Below, piece after piece: positions 20,482-32,864 of a stretch of DNA of 64,000 nucleotides. How positions within the stretch are numbered: the stretch's first letter is position 1; every line of letters starts with the position of its first letter. A program made the translations under genes and the position numbers. The DNA is taken from assembly GCA_037833965.1 (NCBI GenBank), contig AP031355.1, positions 20,175,501-20,239,500 of the forward strand. The letters run 5' to 3'. This DNA is from Marchantia polymorpha subsp. ruderalis (lineage: Eukaryota > Streptophyta > Marchantiopsida > Marchantiales > Marchantiaceae). The notes beneath the pieces are model-generated. The model searched no databases. It saw only the letters and a list, made by a program, of their open reading frames with translations, and was not told the origin of the DNA.

Positions 20482-22658
20482 CTGCAGTCAGTAGCTAGCG
20501 CGAGGGGAGTCGAAGCTGTCGTCAGTCTTCCATGATTTTCTCAAAAGGTTGCGGAAAATAGTTCGAAGCTTTTGTTGATCGGAGAATTTTGATGCACATC
20601 AAGCACTAGTGACCGCACCCAATTTTATCCAACTTTTAGGTGACCAGTAGTAGATCTCGTGGCCTAGTTTCATGTCAAATCTTTGGTTCAGTGGTGATTT
20701 CAGCTAGCAAACGTAGCATCGCAAGCCTACCCTCATCAGCAGCAGCAGCAGCAGCAGCATCGCGTGAGTATAGAGATATTATTTCGGCAGGACTTGCAAG
20801 AAAGGATAGGAATCAAACTTCAACTTCTAGCCTCCATTGCTCTGGACTGATTGAGTACATTCACTAAAAACTTATTCAAGTTTGTGGCGACAGGAAACGA
20901 ATGTCTTTAAGGATAATATAAACTTCGAACCTTATTGATTCTTTTGATGACCACATTTTCGAAGTTAGACGTGTGTTCAAAGGAAACCGGAGCATGGGAG
21001 AGACGAATAATCGGACGTCAACTCACGTGAGCATATTCGTCACAAAGAATCACTAACAGCGCAAGAACTTTTGCATCCTATAAATGTACCTCTGTTGTGG
21101 ATAAAGTGGACTCAAAATCTCTTCATCACTCGATGAATTAACATCTGACCAAACACTCAATCATATGACAACCCGGGTCTCACTTACCGCTGGACTTTTT
21201 TCTACAGACAGGACGTTAATAATAGGTGTATGAGGTCAGGAAGCAGTTTGTGTTTTGACTCCCATCTGTGTTTCACAAAAACAGTGGGGGAAATCAAAAA
21301 ATGCCAATGTCATTGAACGTTTCAATCTTAAAAGTATTCAAGATATATGAAGATCTAGTAAGCTCATAAGCACACAACGTACTTATTTAACTCCATATAC
21401 AACATACAGAACCGAAGATGAACCGTAAGTCAGGGTCAGCTCACCAGCTGAACACTCATCAGTATAGTTTGATCAATGTACACAAATGTTTTCGAAATAT
21501 TACCTTTCCCTCTTGAAGTACAATCCAACCTTACTAATATTCGCACAATATGTTATCCAACTTCAACATCTTCAATCTATGATAATCACTCGAGCTAATA
21601 TCTAACTACATGAAAAAATCACTAGAAAAGAATTCCAATTTGTAAATCAGATCCATTCAAATTCAACTTTGAACCATCTAGATACAAGTTTGAAGTCTCA
21701 ATAACTGAATTCTAGTGTGAATTTTATTTATGTTACTAGATCTTTGCAGTGCAAATATCCGGTAACAAAAACATTTCTATATATACAATACAACATACAC
21801 ATACAACTTCATCAAGTTGTCCTCAACATGATTAAGTCCTTGCACTTGGTTCCTTAATATCATAAATAAGCCAAATATTAAATCTGTATATTTTCCAAAT
21901 CCATCTTGACCTCTCGATGATTAACCATGGGAACTACATTCATCCTGTTCTTGTGATAATCAACTATGGTAACAACTAGAATAACCATAGTCACTTACTA
22001 TTCACGACAGGTTCGGCATCGGACTCGACCGTGTGAAATCATAGCCATGATTGTACATGATTGCAAAATCTTGGTTGGTAGTCCATTGAAAAGCTCTGGA
22101 GGCGGAGGAGATTTTTACATGGACATGTCTTCAAAAATGGAAACCTTTACAATTTGTATTTTGATGCAAGAAACAGGGGAAGCTACCAAAGTAGAAACGA
22201 ATCTGGATATGTGGGAGCTTCAAATCCTCGAATATACGAGACATAGATATGCACTTCGGCATCTATAAAAAATACGAGTTTATCTATCAGAGTGTCACAA
22301 AAGAAGCTGGGTACAATGCTGAGGTCAAAAGAGTTGAGTAAGGAAGCTTTATATCCAGATTTCAAGGTATGCTGATGAAGTGGAAATGCCTTCAATCGAG
22401 ATCTCCTTGCCCTCCATGAGCAATTAATTGGTTCTTCGGCGCTTCGGATACTAAAGGTGCTCTCTTCAACTTTGACTACTCTCCTTCCTCTACATCTCTA
22501 ATAATCCAAATCTTAGTAAACTTCACCCATGTTGACCTAGCGAGAATTTAGTTAAATCTCATGGTGGATATTACATCCTTGGTCCAATCGTACCTCACTT
22601 TTAAAGATACATCCAAAGTCTACCAAGCGACGTTCATAGCTTGCTCCAACGTGATCGG
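20482..22658. other. No gene seen; CAG repeat at 20,737-20,759
   Basis: The stretch is moderately AT-rich. A short (CAG)n run at 20,737-20,759 lies in an open frame of 75 codons with no other protein character. An open frame at 21,966-22,268 has no recognisable motif and is not called. Confidence 0.4.
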
Positions 22659-22892
22659 GTTACTAGACTTCATGTTAGAACAACCCCGACCGTATGCTCT
22701 CCGGGCTGACGGCATACGTACACCGTTCGGGTTTCACAGACGCCGTCACCCTTCGGGTTTCACCGTCACCGTCAACCAGGGGTTTCACGTTTCGCCCTCA
22801 AGACGACTCCGGTCGACCTTTTCGTCTAGCATTTCTTTCTCTCGGATTGGCGATGGCGGATCGGGCGAGCTCGGAGGTGGCGATTTGTTGAA

Positions 22893-22923
22893 TGCAGAAA
22901 TCATTTCTCGAATGATTTCTGCA
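22893..22923. repeat. Perfect 13-bp hairpin inside the TIR transposon
   Basis: TGCAGAAATCATT and AATGATTTCTGCA are perfect reverse complements around TCTCG. The hairpin lies about 225 bases inside the left end of the element. Confidence 0.9.
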
Positions 22924-23093
22924 GTCTAGCGAATGAGTCACGATTGCCAGGGCAGTTGCGTTTGAATGGGCCATGGATTTTCTTGTCGTCGCGGCTTTGA
23001 GAGAACTGGCGGGGTTTCAAATTTTGCTTGGTTTCCTTCTTTCTCCTAGTGCTCTCTAAAAGCTCGATGTCAGCCTTGCTCTCCTCTTCTCTC

Positions 23094-23206
23094 CCCGGCA
23101 CTGAACCTTGCATGCTGTTTTTCTCGTCCGTTTGGTCTCCGTTTCTCTTCCCGTGCCTTCCCAGCACTGAACCTTTCACGCTGTTTTTCTCGTCCGTCCG
23201 GTCTAC
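23094..23206. repeat. Tandem duplication, about 66-bp period
   Basis: CACTGAACCTTGCATGCTG...TTCTCGTCCGTTTGGTCTCC recurs about 66 bases later with a few changes (CACTGAACCTTTCACGCTG...). On the minus strand it gives a repeated Lys/Arg/Glu-rich frame (22,901-23,179) with no known domain. Confidence 0.75.
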
Positions 23207-24315
23207 CTTATCTGAGTTTCGGGAAAGCGCAATAGTTCCGACCCTGTCATAGGACGTGTATGTTTCCCATTATCCACTTTCTCAAATCCGTGCTCATGTC
23301 TACAATCAAATCAGTGTCATGAATTGCTGCAGTAAGTGGTGATGGGTGACTTCCTGCAATTTACTGAAGTACGCAGTGCCGAAGAAGTGGTTTCCTCGAA
23401 GTGCCATATTGGAAACAGAAAATCTCTCTCCATGGTAGACTGGATGACTCTATTAAATTTGCAAAGCTGAAATGAAAGAACCTGAATTAAGAAAGAGCAT
23501 GCTGAGTTTGTGGTACTCAGATTACAAACTACTCGCCTGTTCAAAGCCCATCACATCATCAATCTTGCCACCAGAAACAGATCTGTCGCCGTTTTTGCAA
23601 TTTTGCACCACCTTGCCATGCACGTCGATTTCAATGAATTGCCGAGGTTCAGCGAGCTAAATGTCTCATAATGTACTAAGGAAGACTTTCCCTTACCTGA
23701 TCTAAGTGTGGGCATATGTAAGAACTTAAGGAACTCTATCACTGCACCCTCGAGATCGATCATTTCTTAATAAACAGTTCTTTTGAGGTTTTCAACTCCC
23801 AGAGTAATTCATATTAAGCTATTGTGTCATTGAGAACAAGATCTGGACTTGTACGCGAACTGTGTTGACTCATGAATCTTATGACTCATGAATCAGAAGC
23901 TATGATATCCTTGTTTGGTTTGGTTGGATGGTTGCTCCACCGAAGGTGCGTTCCAAATATTTGAACAAGTCGCTTATGTGTCCCGCACAGTATTCTTTAC
24001 TAAAAGGCGAAAGAATAGTTGGCTCTGGGCTGAACACACTGATGAGATTACCAGCCGAAGATCCAAGAAATTGAACCCCGCACTAACGCTCTTGTTGCGC
24101 ACACTGTTCCATCGCGCCGACACGTGTCTCACATCTATTGTCTGTGTGTCGAATTTGAATTCCAGAGTGTTCGCCTTCGACGGGTGACTTCTTGACGCGA
24201 CGGTGACAAACGAGAGACCGTCACGGTGACAAATGAGAGACCGTCACGACGGTGACCGTATGCCGTCGGCCCACGGTCATACGGTCGGGGTTGTTCTAGC
24301 CTGCAGCGTTACTAG

Positions 24316-26483
24316 CTTATCCGACGGAAGTTGATTTTGTGTGGAGTTGTTGGGTAGTAGTTGCTTTTCACAGCTCTTCAGTTGGCGCTTCTTAATTGCA
24401 ACCCTAAGGCCCTACGTGCCTTCTCTGGACAAATAGAAGGTTTTACCTCGATCTACAAATACCATAAAGATATGCATCCATGCATTATTGGACAAATATT
24501 GCACAAAAACAACTTTTTTTAAGAAAGTTTTACCTCCTACCAGCTATATCTACTTAACTTTTGTTGACCTCTTGCAAACTAGGATCGAAAATCTAGGAAT
24601 TTCGATCATACAATCTCTGCCTAAGCTAAGCTTCAGTAGAAGTCTTGCATAGACTCAGTACACTAGCTCAAAATTCAGATCAACTCTTGATTTTGAATCA
24701 GCCCCTTCGAATGTGCGTTGTTACAAATGGAAAAGAAGTAAATTGAACACTTTTATAACAGAATTATCAATTTGTCTCTCAATCAAGATTACGTCATATT
24801 ATTTTTTGAAAGTATTTCATAAGTTCGATATATTGATGTTCCCTATACATGTCTTTAGTGAAATAAATGCTTATATAATCGCTTCATCTATCATTCATAA
24901 TTAATATTCAAAAACATTCAAAAATGTATTAAAGATAAAAGAATCTATTGATTAAACAAATCCTCACCTTAGTTTATATTTAAAATTTGATTAAGACTAT
25001 TTTTTATTTATATTTTTACAAATGTTACTACGGTAACTAATGAGAATCAACATGTAACTTGTTTTAGATAAAATAAACTGGTTTTCACTACTTTTTATTA
25101 AAAAGACTATATGATAATATGAAACATGTATCTAGAACTTCTAGAAGTTTTTTTTTTCTTATGTTGAGATGGTGACATTCTATTGCTAACGTTCTATATT
25201 TTTTAGACGTTCAATTTTGTAATAAAGTCAAATTTATATTAAGTCCAAATAATCAAATTTTTGTATTTCATCAAACCAATAAAAAATAACAAATAATAAA
25301 AAACAATTTCAAATAAAAATAAATTAAAAATGCGCATATATAAGTAATGATAATCTGTTTTTTTTTCCAAATTTTAGTCTTATAGCTAAAATTAGTTAAA
25401 ACAAATTAAATTTAATATGAATGAAAACACCACAGTAAAATATTTGATTATTCTTTAAAAAAATATAAAAATACATTCATACATCTATGAACTTTGGATT
25501 ATTACAATTTACAGCATCTATTTTGTTCAAAGTGGAAATCTCAATCATATATTGATCAATGTTTCTGCCATTGTTATTTTTGCTTGGTTGGCACAACTTA
25601 AATTTTTTTTTGGGCATCAAATTTCAAATTCTAAACTTTGTCGTGGAAATTTGTAGAGTATTTTTTTCTTGAAGTATCATTTTTATGTAAAATTGTATAA
25701 TTTTGGTTCAAATTTGACTTATATAACTTTTTGCTAGTCAATTGTTAAGCTCTAAAGTACAAATCATTAACCTGTATCCATATCCTCCGCCTTCTTGACA
25801 CTAATATTTAATTCTCGTAAATCTTTCCTCTCTCTAGACCAATTTTGAAGTACATCTTGTGAAAGAACACTCCAAAACAAATGAACTTCATATCTAACTA
25901 AATATGCCTAGATTTTTAAGCAATCACAAAAGGAAAAGATTATATTACTGTATAGAATGATCAAATGTAAGAAATGCGAATGATACTCTTCACCTATTAT
26001 GAACCTCCCTCTTTCCATGACATTACAATCTATGTCAAAACTCCAGTCACACAATCAAAATATCATGGTCAGATGCTTTATCAAAAAATAAAAATATCAA
26101 ATGCTTTCAAGTGTGATAACAGAACACATAAAATGGATGGATGGTTGGACAACCTAACTGGATCGAGAGCAACATCATAGGAGAATATGTCAAACATCAC
26201 ATATTGATCGAAAAGAATATCATCTACTTGCAACAAATAGTCATCTCTTATACCATGCAGGTAACATGAGAAAAAGATTTTTTCAAAAAAATTTACGATA
26301 TTATTAGCTAGACATGTCAAATATTCGATTGCTTTCCAGTTGCATCCATCTTGTTAGTCAAGCTAAACAAGCGATACATCTACCTCAACCTCAACCTACG
26401 AGGTTTGCTGGAGTCACTTCGTCCGTCGTACAAATGACGCGGTAGTTGCAACGGCTTTATGTATATTCGAACTCAGAAGCTTC
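24316..26483. other. AT-rich gene-free DNA
   Basis: Mostly long A/T runs from 24,700 to 26,000 with no sustained coding frame. No transposon domain or RNA gene was recognised. Confidence 0.45.
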
Positions 26484-26556
26484 ATGTTTCTTATTGTCAA
26501 TAAGAAACATCATCATCATGTACATTGTTTTCATCATCAATAAGTTATTGATGATG
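26484..26556. repeat. Two adjacent perfect hairpins
   Basis: ATGTTTCTTATTG / CAATAAGAAACAT (13 bp, one-base spacer) at 26,484-26,510 is followed by CATCATCAATAA / TTATTGATGATG (12 bp, one-base spacer) at 26,532-26,556. They lie just beyond the 3' side of the decayed minus-strand frame that ends at 26,557. Confidence 0.85.
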
Positions 26557-27881
26557 TTATAAATGTATGCTATCACAAAGATTGTACTGGAACATCAGAT
26601 ATGTTACAAAGTAATGACAAACTTGGCACACGCAGGAAGAAAACATGATGTGAACTAAAGGAAGGGCCGAAACTCTTTTATGTTGAAACGATGCGGTCTT
26701 CCAATTTAAACTGCGGTGAATAGATGAGCTTACTTGAAGAAACCAAACCGGACTGCACAGTTTCTGAATGATCCAAAGCATGCGAAGGAGACCCTCGAAT
26801 GGTTGAAACCATCTTTTATTTTCTTCGGATTCTGGCCATTTTGATCTTTCCTTGGGAGATCGCTCCTCTATACTTACCTGGCGAGCTTCCAAGGCCCCCT
26901 TAGATGGCGTTTCAAACCACATTCCTTGCGTTGCGTATCTATTGATATCATTTTCTGGTCGGGGCGGATGGTCGCCACTCCATACTTGTTTTTGCCTTTT
27001 GCAATTACTACTTAACGGGTGCAGAAACCAAGATCCCAAAGCCATTTCTACCGTGGCATATCTCCGAATATCCATTGGCGATATGATTGAAATACTTCCC
27101 ACACCATGTACTCCTTAGATATGGTCTTTGAAATTCTTCTAGCAGTGAGAGTATTCCCACATCATGACCCATTCTACTAGTAGGATCAAACATCCATCCA
27201 AGGGCTAATGCTCCGATTCGATATGACATAGATTACTGCAAATAGTAAAATTTGGCTTGCTTTAAGTGTACGTTTTTTTCTGGGTTATTTATTACCAACT
27301 AAATTCCACCTACAACTCTTCCAAAGTCTTGGTTAGCTTTTCCGCTTCAATTTCAATACTTTGGACCGCCATGAGGAAGTTTCATCTTATGAGCATACTT
27401 CAATTTGGCGGTGCACTTCCACTCTTTGTCCAAATAGCTAGATTCTTTTTAGGCCACAGTCCTTGAGCTTTCACTTTTATAAGAATTTCCATCTCTTCTT
27501 GTCTCAAGAAGCTTCGTCCTTTGCCTTTTGTTTGATCCTTGTCCTTCCTTGAGTTGCTTGCCGTGAGTAATGGACAACTCATAAGCCTTCGTATATGGCC
27601 GCATCCACTATGCATGGGTATCCTTCGTGGGGTCAAACTTTCACAACCCTGTGAAATTACATTGTAACGATGGTGACATTCTCTCGAAAAAAATGAGAAA
27701 TTGCTATGTGTACACCCAAATTTTTTAAATGCCTTTCCCTATTAACTGCTGCTACTTTTTGCAGGACTACCTTGTCATTACCCCATTTCCTGGAACCTTG
27801 CAAGGACCTGCTTGCAAGCAGATTAAGCCAAGAATTTGCCATGTGGCTTTCGTCTTGATTCTTCATCCAAATTTTTAACAC
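26557..27881 (-). pseudogene. Decayed minus-strand coding relic, family unknown
   Basis: Several minus-strand frames follow each other: 27,881-27,657, 27,636-27,400, 27,229-27,008 and 27,102-26,557. They have protein-like text such as KDKDQTKGKGRSFLRQEEM, IEIEAEKLTKTLEEL (coiled-coil-like, near 27,350) and SIEERSPKERSKWPESEEN. Stops and frame changes separate them, so no intact protein is encoded. Some breaks could be introns, but I could not join the pieces by splice sites. It may be a degenerate gene or transposon ORF. Confidence 0.3.
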
Positions 27882-29149
27882 TTTTCAGAAGAGTCTCGAG
27901 GTTAAGAAATTTTATGTTGTGTCAATTTTCGAATTGTGATGCAAATTATGAAGATTTAAGAAATTTATGAGATTTTCTTACTTATGCAAATGGATCTATC
28001 AGTTGGAGATCTCCTCTTCAAAGATTTTGTTTTTTAAACATATATAGAAGATGAACTCGTTGCGACAACATACGTAACACAAAAAGGAATCTTGATAAAC
28101 AAGATTATCAATGGAATAATATAGTGACATGATAACATCTTACTACATTGTGACCGTCAAAGTCTGATCTATGTTGAGGATAATCAATGATGAATAGATA
28201 AGTAAATCACATTGACAATACCTTGATGGAGAGTTTGACAGAAATGGGAAAATTATATGGGAAGGATGAAATTACCAAAGTAATTACTTTGGTAGATATC
28301 CAAGGCATCATGTAATATTTATTTTATAATAATTATCTAACTAAATAGATTCGTTTAAATAATCTGTATTCAACATTTGGTCATCTATAACTGACTGTCA
28401 GGTAATCTTATTCGTATACGGAAAAATACTTTATTAATTTTACCTTCTACAATATCTGGCTGCGTATGCACTTTACAAATTACTGACCCCCAAGACTAGA
28501 GTCACGGAGCAGTTTGTAAGGCAAACTCTCGTTTTGTTAACTATAGTCAGCGATATCCTGGTTAGACTATGATACTTATTGGGTTGGTTACATGCTAGTA
28601 TTAATACAATGTATCTTGACCTTGACCTTGGATCTTTAGTCCAGGAATGTCACTGTAGAGACTGGTGTGCTTTGAATTTTAGTGAAATGCTCTCTCATGC
28701 CCTAATGTAACATATTCGTGAACTACTGATACTTCATATATTGCGTATTACATAGATTGTATTAGATTGTATTTACATCTACCGATCCTCACACTGTACT
28801 ACTGTTATTGTAAAACGAAAGCTCCTCATCTCCAAACACCATATCAACCCATGACCATTGTAGGCAGACAATACCCTCCTCATTCAGCTTTCCCATAAGC
28901 CAGGCTGCTGTCTTGCGCGCACTACTGGAATCAGTTACCGATGTTAATTACTTTGTTCGTCTGTAATGCTTCGAGGCCAAAACCATCTCCACTTCTAGGG
29001 ACAGTTGTCTTCAAACAGGTTCCGTGTGCTAATGCATCTTGAATGGCCCTTGCAATCACATGTCATCTTAGACACGTCGGCTGGACAGGCGCTATAAATG
29101 TAAACTCACTCTCACTCTTGTCAGAAAAGACTAAGGCTTGATCACCAGT
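27882..29149. other. No gene seen
   Basis: AT-rich to mixed DNA without a sustained frame, RNA gene or recognisable element. The right edge is the breakpoint of the inverted duplication that begins at about 29,150. Confidence 0.4.
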
Positions 29150-29585
29150 CCATGAACATTGGCATGTGAACGCATTACCTGTACTTCACTCGTCCGGACC
29201 AGAAAGTGTTCTTACTTTGGTGGCTCATAATTAAAACAAATGTTATTACATACAAGAGTCTTCATTTTTGTCTGCAAGTTTATCGTCGTCTTTTGCAATC
29301 TTTTGAATTTGAAATGCTGGTAGTTACTTCCAGCATTTCAAATTCATTTCTACGAGATGGTCATCAACAGCAACATCATACATTCCACATCGGCTCTCCT
29401 GGATTTTAAATTCGAAAACATGTAACTTTTCCCAAACTGCTCTAACCCTGCTGCCGTTATGTTCTCGTCACTGGGCACGCAGGTGCACAGTAACCACAGC
29501 GCAGCTACAAGATTATTCTGCCCTCTTTTCCTATCTTACATTTTGGCAGCGAGGACGACACTGCCGAGTATGATTGTGGATTGAC
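29150..29585 (+). repeat. Inverted duplication block X, left copy
   Basis: From CCATGAACATTGGCATGTG onward the plus strand matches the minus strand of 37,231-36,590. Shared markers are the CCAGAAAGTGTT block, GGTCATCAACAGCAACATC, CTCTCCTGGATTTT and TTGGCAGCGAGGACGA (diverged in the right copy). The match begins exactly where the right copy abuts the 37,246 hairpin. Confidence 0.8.
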
Positions 29586-29668
29586 TTCAAGATTATTCTG
29601 CCCTCTCTTCCTATCTTACATTTTGGCAGCGAGGACGACACTGCCGAGTATGATTGTGGATTGACTTC
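29509..29668 (+). repeat. 80-bp tandem duplication
   Basis: An 80-base unit beginning AAGATTATTCTGCCCTCT occurs at 29,509-29,588 and 29,589-29,668 with a single difference (CTCTTTTCC against CTCTCTTCC). The near identity indicates a recent event. The right copy of block X has no such duplication. Confidence 0.95.
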
Positions 29669-29939
29669 AGTTTACGTTTATCGTAGCGGATGCTTGAGCA
29701 GGGAACGCTAGTCGGCGAATGTTTTGCATGGGGCGAGTGGAGACTTACGATTCGGTAATGGTTGCTCCTCTCTCTCGATATTAATTTGTTGTCATGGGGC
29801 AGTTTATGATTAAAGTGTCATTCTGCGTAAGTTTCTTGTGATTTTTGAGCTAATCTCTTTGTACTAATCCTTATCATGTGATGTGCAAAACTTTGATTGC
29901 CAGGAGACTTTATTGCTGTGCTCTGATTTAAGAAAGCAA

Positions 29940-30735
29940 CAAGCTTGTTGCTGGGTATGCAGATAGAGGGATGCCGGAATTGAGATTTCATTTTGCTTTT
30001 ATAATTCACCCATATGGCTAGCACATGATCTTTGCCACATAAAGTTTGTTAGCATCGAGTTTCTCTAATCTATGATCAGAGGTAGATACTCGTACACCCT
30101 TTCCTAATCCGACATTTTACTTTTCTCAATTAATAATTGCAGTGCACTGATGATTATTGCCTGGCCTCTTTTCAGGTATTTGGATACAACTTTGGGATCA
30201 AGTATGAAAAGTGTCAACGCAAGAAGCAGAAATGGAAAACATATCATTGTCACAGTCACTAGTCACTTTTCGAACTTCTAATAATCAGCATCTTGTTTGT
30301 GCTTGATTCTTACGTTGAAACTTTTCATACTTGATCCCAAAGTTGGATCCGAATGCCTGAAAAAAGGCCAGGCAATAATTATCAGTGCACTGCAATTACT
30401 AATGGAGAAAAGTAAAATCTCGGATTAAAAGAGGGTGTATGAGTATCTTCCTCTGATCATAGATTAAAGAAGCTCGATGTTGGCAATCTTTATTTGGCAA
30501 AGATCATGTGTCAGCCATATGAGTGAATCATATAAGAGAAATAAAATCTCGATTTCAAAATCCATCTATTTGCATACCTAGCAACAAGCTTGATTTCACC
30601 ACCTGTTCAACTTTGTGATCAAGTATGAGAAGTGTCAACGTAAGAATGAAGCATAAACAAGATGCTGATTATTAGAAGAAAGTTCAAACAGTGACTGTAA
30701 CAATGATTATTTTTCCATTTCTGCATTTCTGCTGT
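29940..30735. repeat. Long imperfect foldback with about 290-bp arms
   Basis: The segment 29,940-30,226 matches the reverse complement of 30,301-30,594 along its whole length. Shared strings include CAACAAGCTTGTTGCT, CATGATCTTTGCCA, TAATCTATGATCAGAGG, TGCAGTGCACTGAT and CTTTGGGATCAAGTATG. By eye identity is around 80-85 percent, with a loop of about 75 bases. A second inverted match pairs 30,222-30,340 with 30,615-30,735 (CTAATAATCAGCATCTTGTTT), so three overlapping copies lie head to tail. A transcript across it would form a long double-stranded hairpin. No coding capacity was seen. Confidence 0.85.
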
Positions 30736-30769
30736 TTTTTTATTTTTTTATTTGAGGATTATTTTTGGA

Positions 30770-31092
30770 CAATTGCAGTGTTTGACCCATCTGCTGAGTC
30801 CATGAAAGCTTCCGACACGACAAGTGGCGGTTTCAAGGTTGCAGACTTCAACGAGCCGCTTCTGTATAGAAGAATAGCCTCACAATGCTTCGTCACTCCC
30901 CTGGGAGCTGGCTTGCAGTATTTGAAACAGCTCGTGATTACAAGTGGCGGTTTGAAGGTTGCACCACAATGCACTCTGGAGCTGTCTGGAGGAGAAGTAA
31001 ACCCACAATGCACTCTGGAGCTTTCTAAAAGAGAAGTAACAGTGGCAGTGGAACTAAGTCCACACCTTGTGAACTCTAGTTTTATGTTGTAG
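30770..31092 (+). pseudogene. Repetitive open frame, probable exon fragment
   Basis: After TTTTTGGACAATTGCAG, which looks like a 3' splice site, a plus-strand frame runs to TAG at 31,090-31,092. It has internal repeats: TSGGFKVA and TSGGLKVA, then PQCTLELSGGEVNPQCTLELS. The DNA shows matching repeats (CCACAATGCACTCTGGAGCT twice). No family is recognised. The frame abuts the foldback, so it may be a gene fragment that was rearranged with it. Confidence 0.3.
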
Positions 31093-32861
31093 TTGGACAC
31101 AAAATGTAGTTGGACAAATGCCTCAATAGTTTATTGCCTCGATATATTAGCTCAATATTTCGAGGCGAGCTGTAGTATTACAAGGGTGTGCAATTTTTTC
31201 GGTTTGTCAAAAATAACCTAGAATACCAGAGAATCATGTGTGTTGAATCTTAAATTCGGTTTGCTTTCAACAACAGAAGTTGTTGAAGCAAGTAAAGTCA
31301 AAATGCCTTCTCTTCTCTGTAGCATATGAGTAGTTGGTAGGTCGCCACAACGCCAAAACGCCAATGACGTTTTAAAAATTACATGACAGTTCTCGTACTA
31401 AACAGTTCTCGCTGTATATTTTCATGATTGGCTCAGTTACTTTACAGGGAAGTTGAAATGTTCTTTCAGCCAACTAGAAACAAGCAAAAACATGCTTTCT
31501 TTGGATTTAGGAAATCGTTATCAATATTGCCCATGCGATGTACTCAAACTGGAGCAGTGTTTGCAACCTTGTTTTTGATATGAATATATGAAGAAATCTT
31601 CAACCTCATGCGATAGCCAATTCTATTGTCCCAAAATATCTCAAAAATGTTATATGAAGATCAAAGAACCTGAAAATGTTAAGATTTATCAACCCAAAGC
31701 ATTGTTGGTGATCCTTAGTGGCTGTAGGAACGTGTGAAGGTCCAGATTTGTTCGATATGATTGTGAGGAAATGAGCTTATGTTTGGATGTAGGTTGAATT
31801 TTTTCATGTGGGGAGCTTTCATGACGCATTAACATTCATGATGCCCCTTTTATCTAAGAATTTATAACCCTTTTCATCCATAACAGTCATTAAAAATGGA
31901 AAGAGTGTTTCACCTTACTTTGTTAATGGTTGGTGAAGGTATAAAGGTTGAGATTTCTTAAAGATAAAACCGAGGAAAGTCTCAGGTACGAAGACGGAAA
32001 CAAATGTTTTTTCCCACGTTTCTTAGGTAGAGTGTATTCCGAGGGTTAGTACTTGTTGGTTAGTACTTGTTGGACACGTGTAGATCGTGTAAAATTTTAC
32101 AGGATCCATTTCCAACAAGGTCCAAGTTTTTTGGGAAATTTTTTTCATAGTTACACAATCAACACCCGTTTGATCATATTTAGCCATATGTGGGACTCTC
32201 CTACTGGAGTATTGATACCGGTAGAAAAACTGATTTTCGGATGTATAGGAGATGATATTATTGCATCAGTTTTTGGATTAAATTAAATAGTATAGAAAAG
32301 AATGGGTCCCCATCAGAACGTTCATTGAAACTATGAGTCAGCAGCAAGCGACCTTCTGAGTTTAAGTTCAAAGTTCAGTAGGGTATGGTTAAGAACCAAA
32401 TATACTTTTTGATGGAGAATCAAACCAATGTAGAAAAAACGCCATGAAAAAACATTGATAAGAGTGGGAAACATGGACAGCAAAGACTTAGTTCTTCGCT
32501 TCACGTGGCAAGGATTATATTTCAAGAATAGAATGATGTATTTTGAGAACTGTAATCTCACTGCAGCTTCGTGAATTCATACGTCCAAAATCACCACAAG
32601 TGATTGTGTGGACATTGGTCGCAAGGACACCTTACGCTCTGTTTCCACCCTGTCTTATCTTGGCAGTTGTTACGTGAAGCAGAGTTCCAGGAAGTTTGTA
32701 GGAATTTCAATTTGCTGATATGAGCTTTCTCGTACAAGAGAAGTGCGCTGTTGAAGAACAGATTGTGACAATTACCTTCCCGGCAGGAACTTGTCGGAAG
32801 CGTAAGGACTCGACGGAGGGTTGACGACTAAGTAGACAAAGAAGGCAATCTTCCGTGTACG
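31093..32861. other. No gene seen
   Basis: AT-rich DNA with short unconserved frames. It occupies the gap between blocks X and Y in the left copy of the inverted duplication, a gap nearly absent in the right copy. Confidence 0.4.
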
Positions 32862-32864
32862 AGA

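Larger units (their letters stand above)
22667..24307. mobile_element. 1.64-kb terminal-inverted-repeat DNA transposon, non-autonomous
   Basis: The left end (22,667...) and the reverse complement of the right end (...24,307) match over roughly 70-100 bases. Shared pieces are TAGAACAACCCCGACCGTATG and GACGGCATACG. The 8-bp string GTTACTAG flanks both ends (22,659-22,666 and 24,308-24,315) as a perfect target-site duplication. An 8-bp duplication is typical of hAT and P-type insertions; Mutator elements usually give 9. Both ends carry GTCAC/GTGAC-rich subrepeats, for example CGGTGACAAA(C/T)GAGAGACCGTC twice near 24,200-24,245. The interior holds a 13-bp hairpin and a 66-bp tandem repeat, but no recognisable transposase, so it would need an enzyme from elsewhere. 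Confidence 0.75.

Noticed and set aside
20640..20867. Open frame containing a (CAG)n run
   Set aside because: Simple repeat in non-coding DNA; no other protein feature on either side.
22561..22929. Plus-strand frame of 122 codons across the left end of the TIR transposon
   Set aside because: It crosses the target duplication and the transposon terminus, so it cannot be an old gene.
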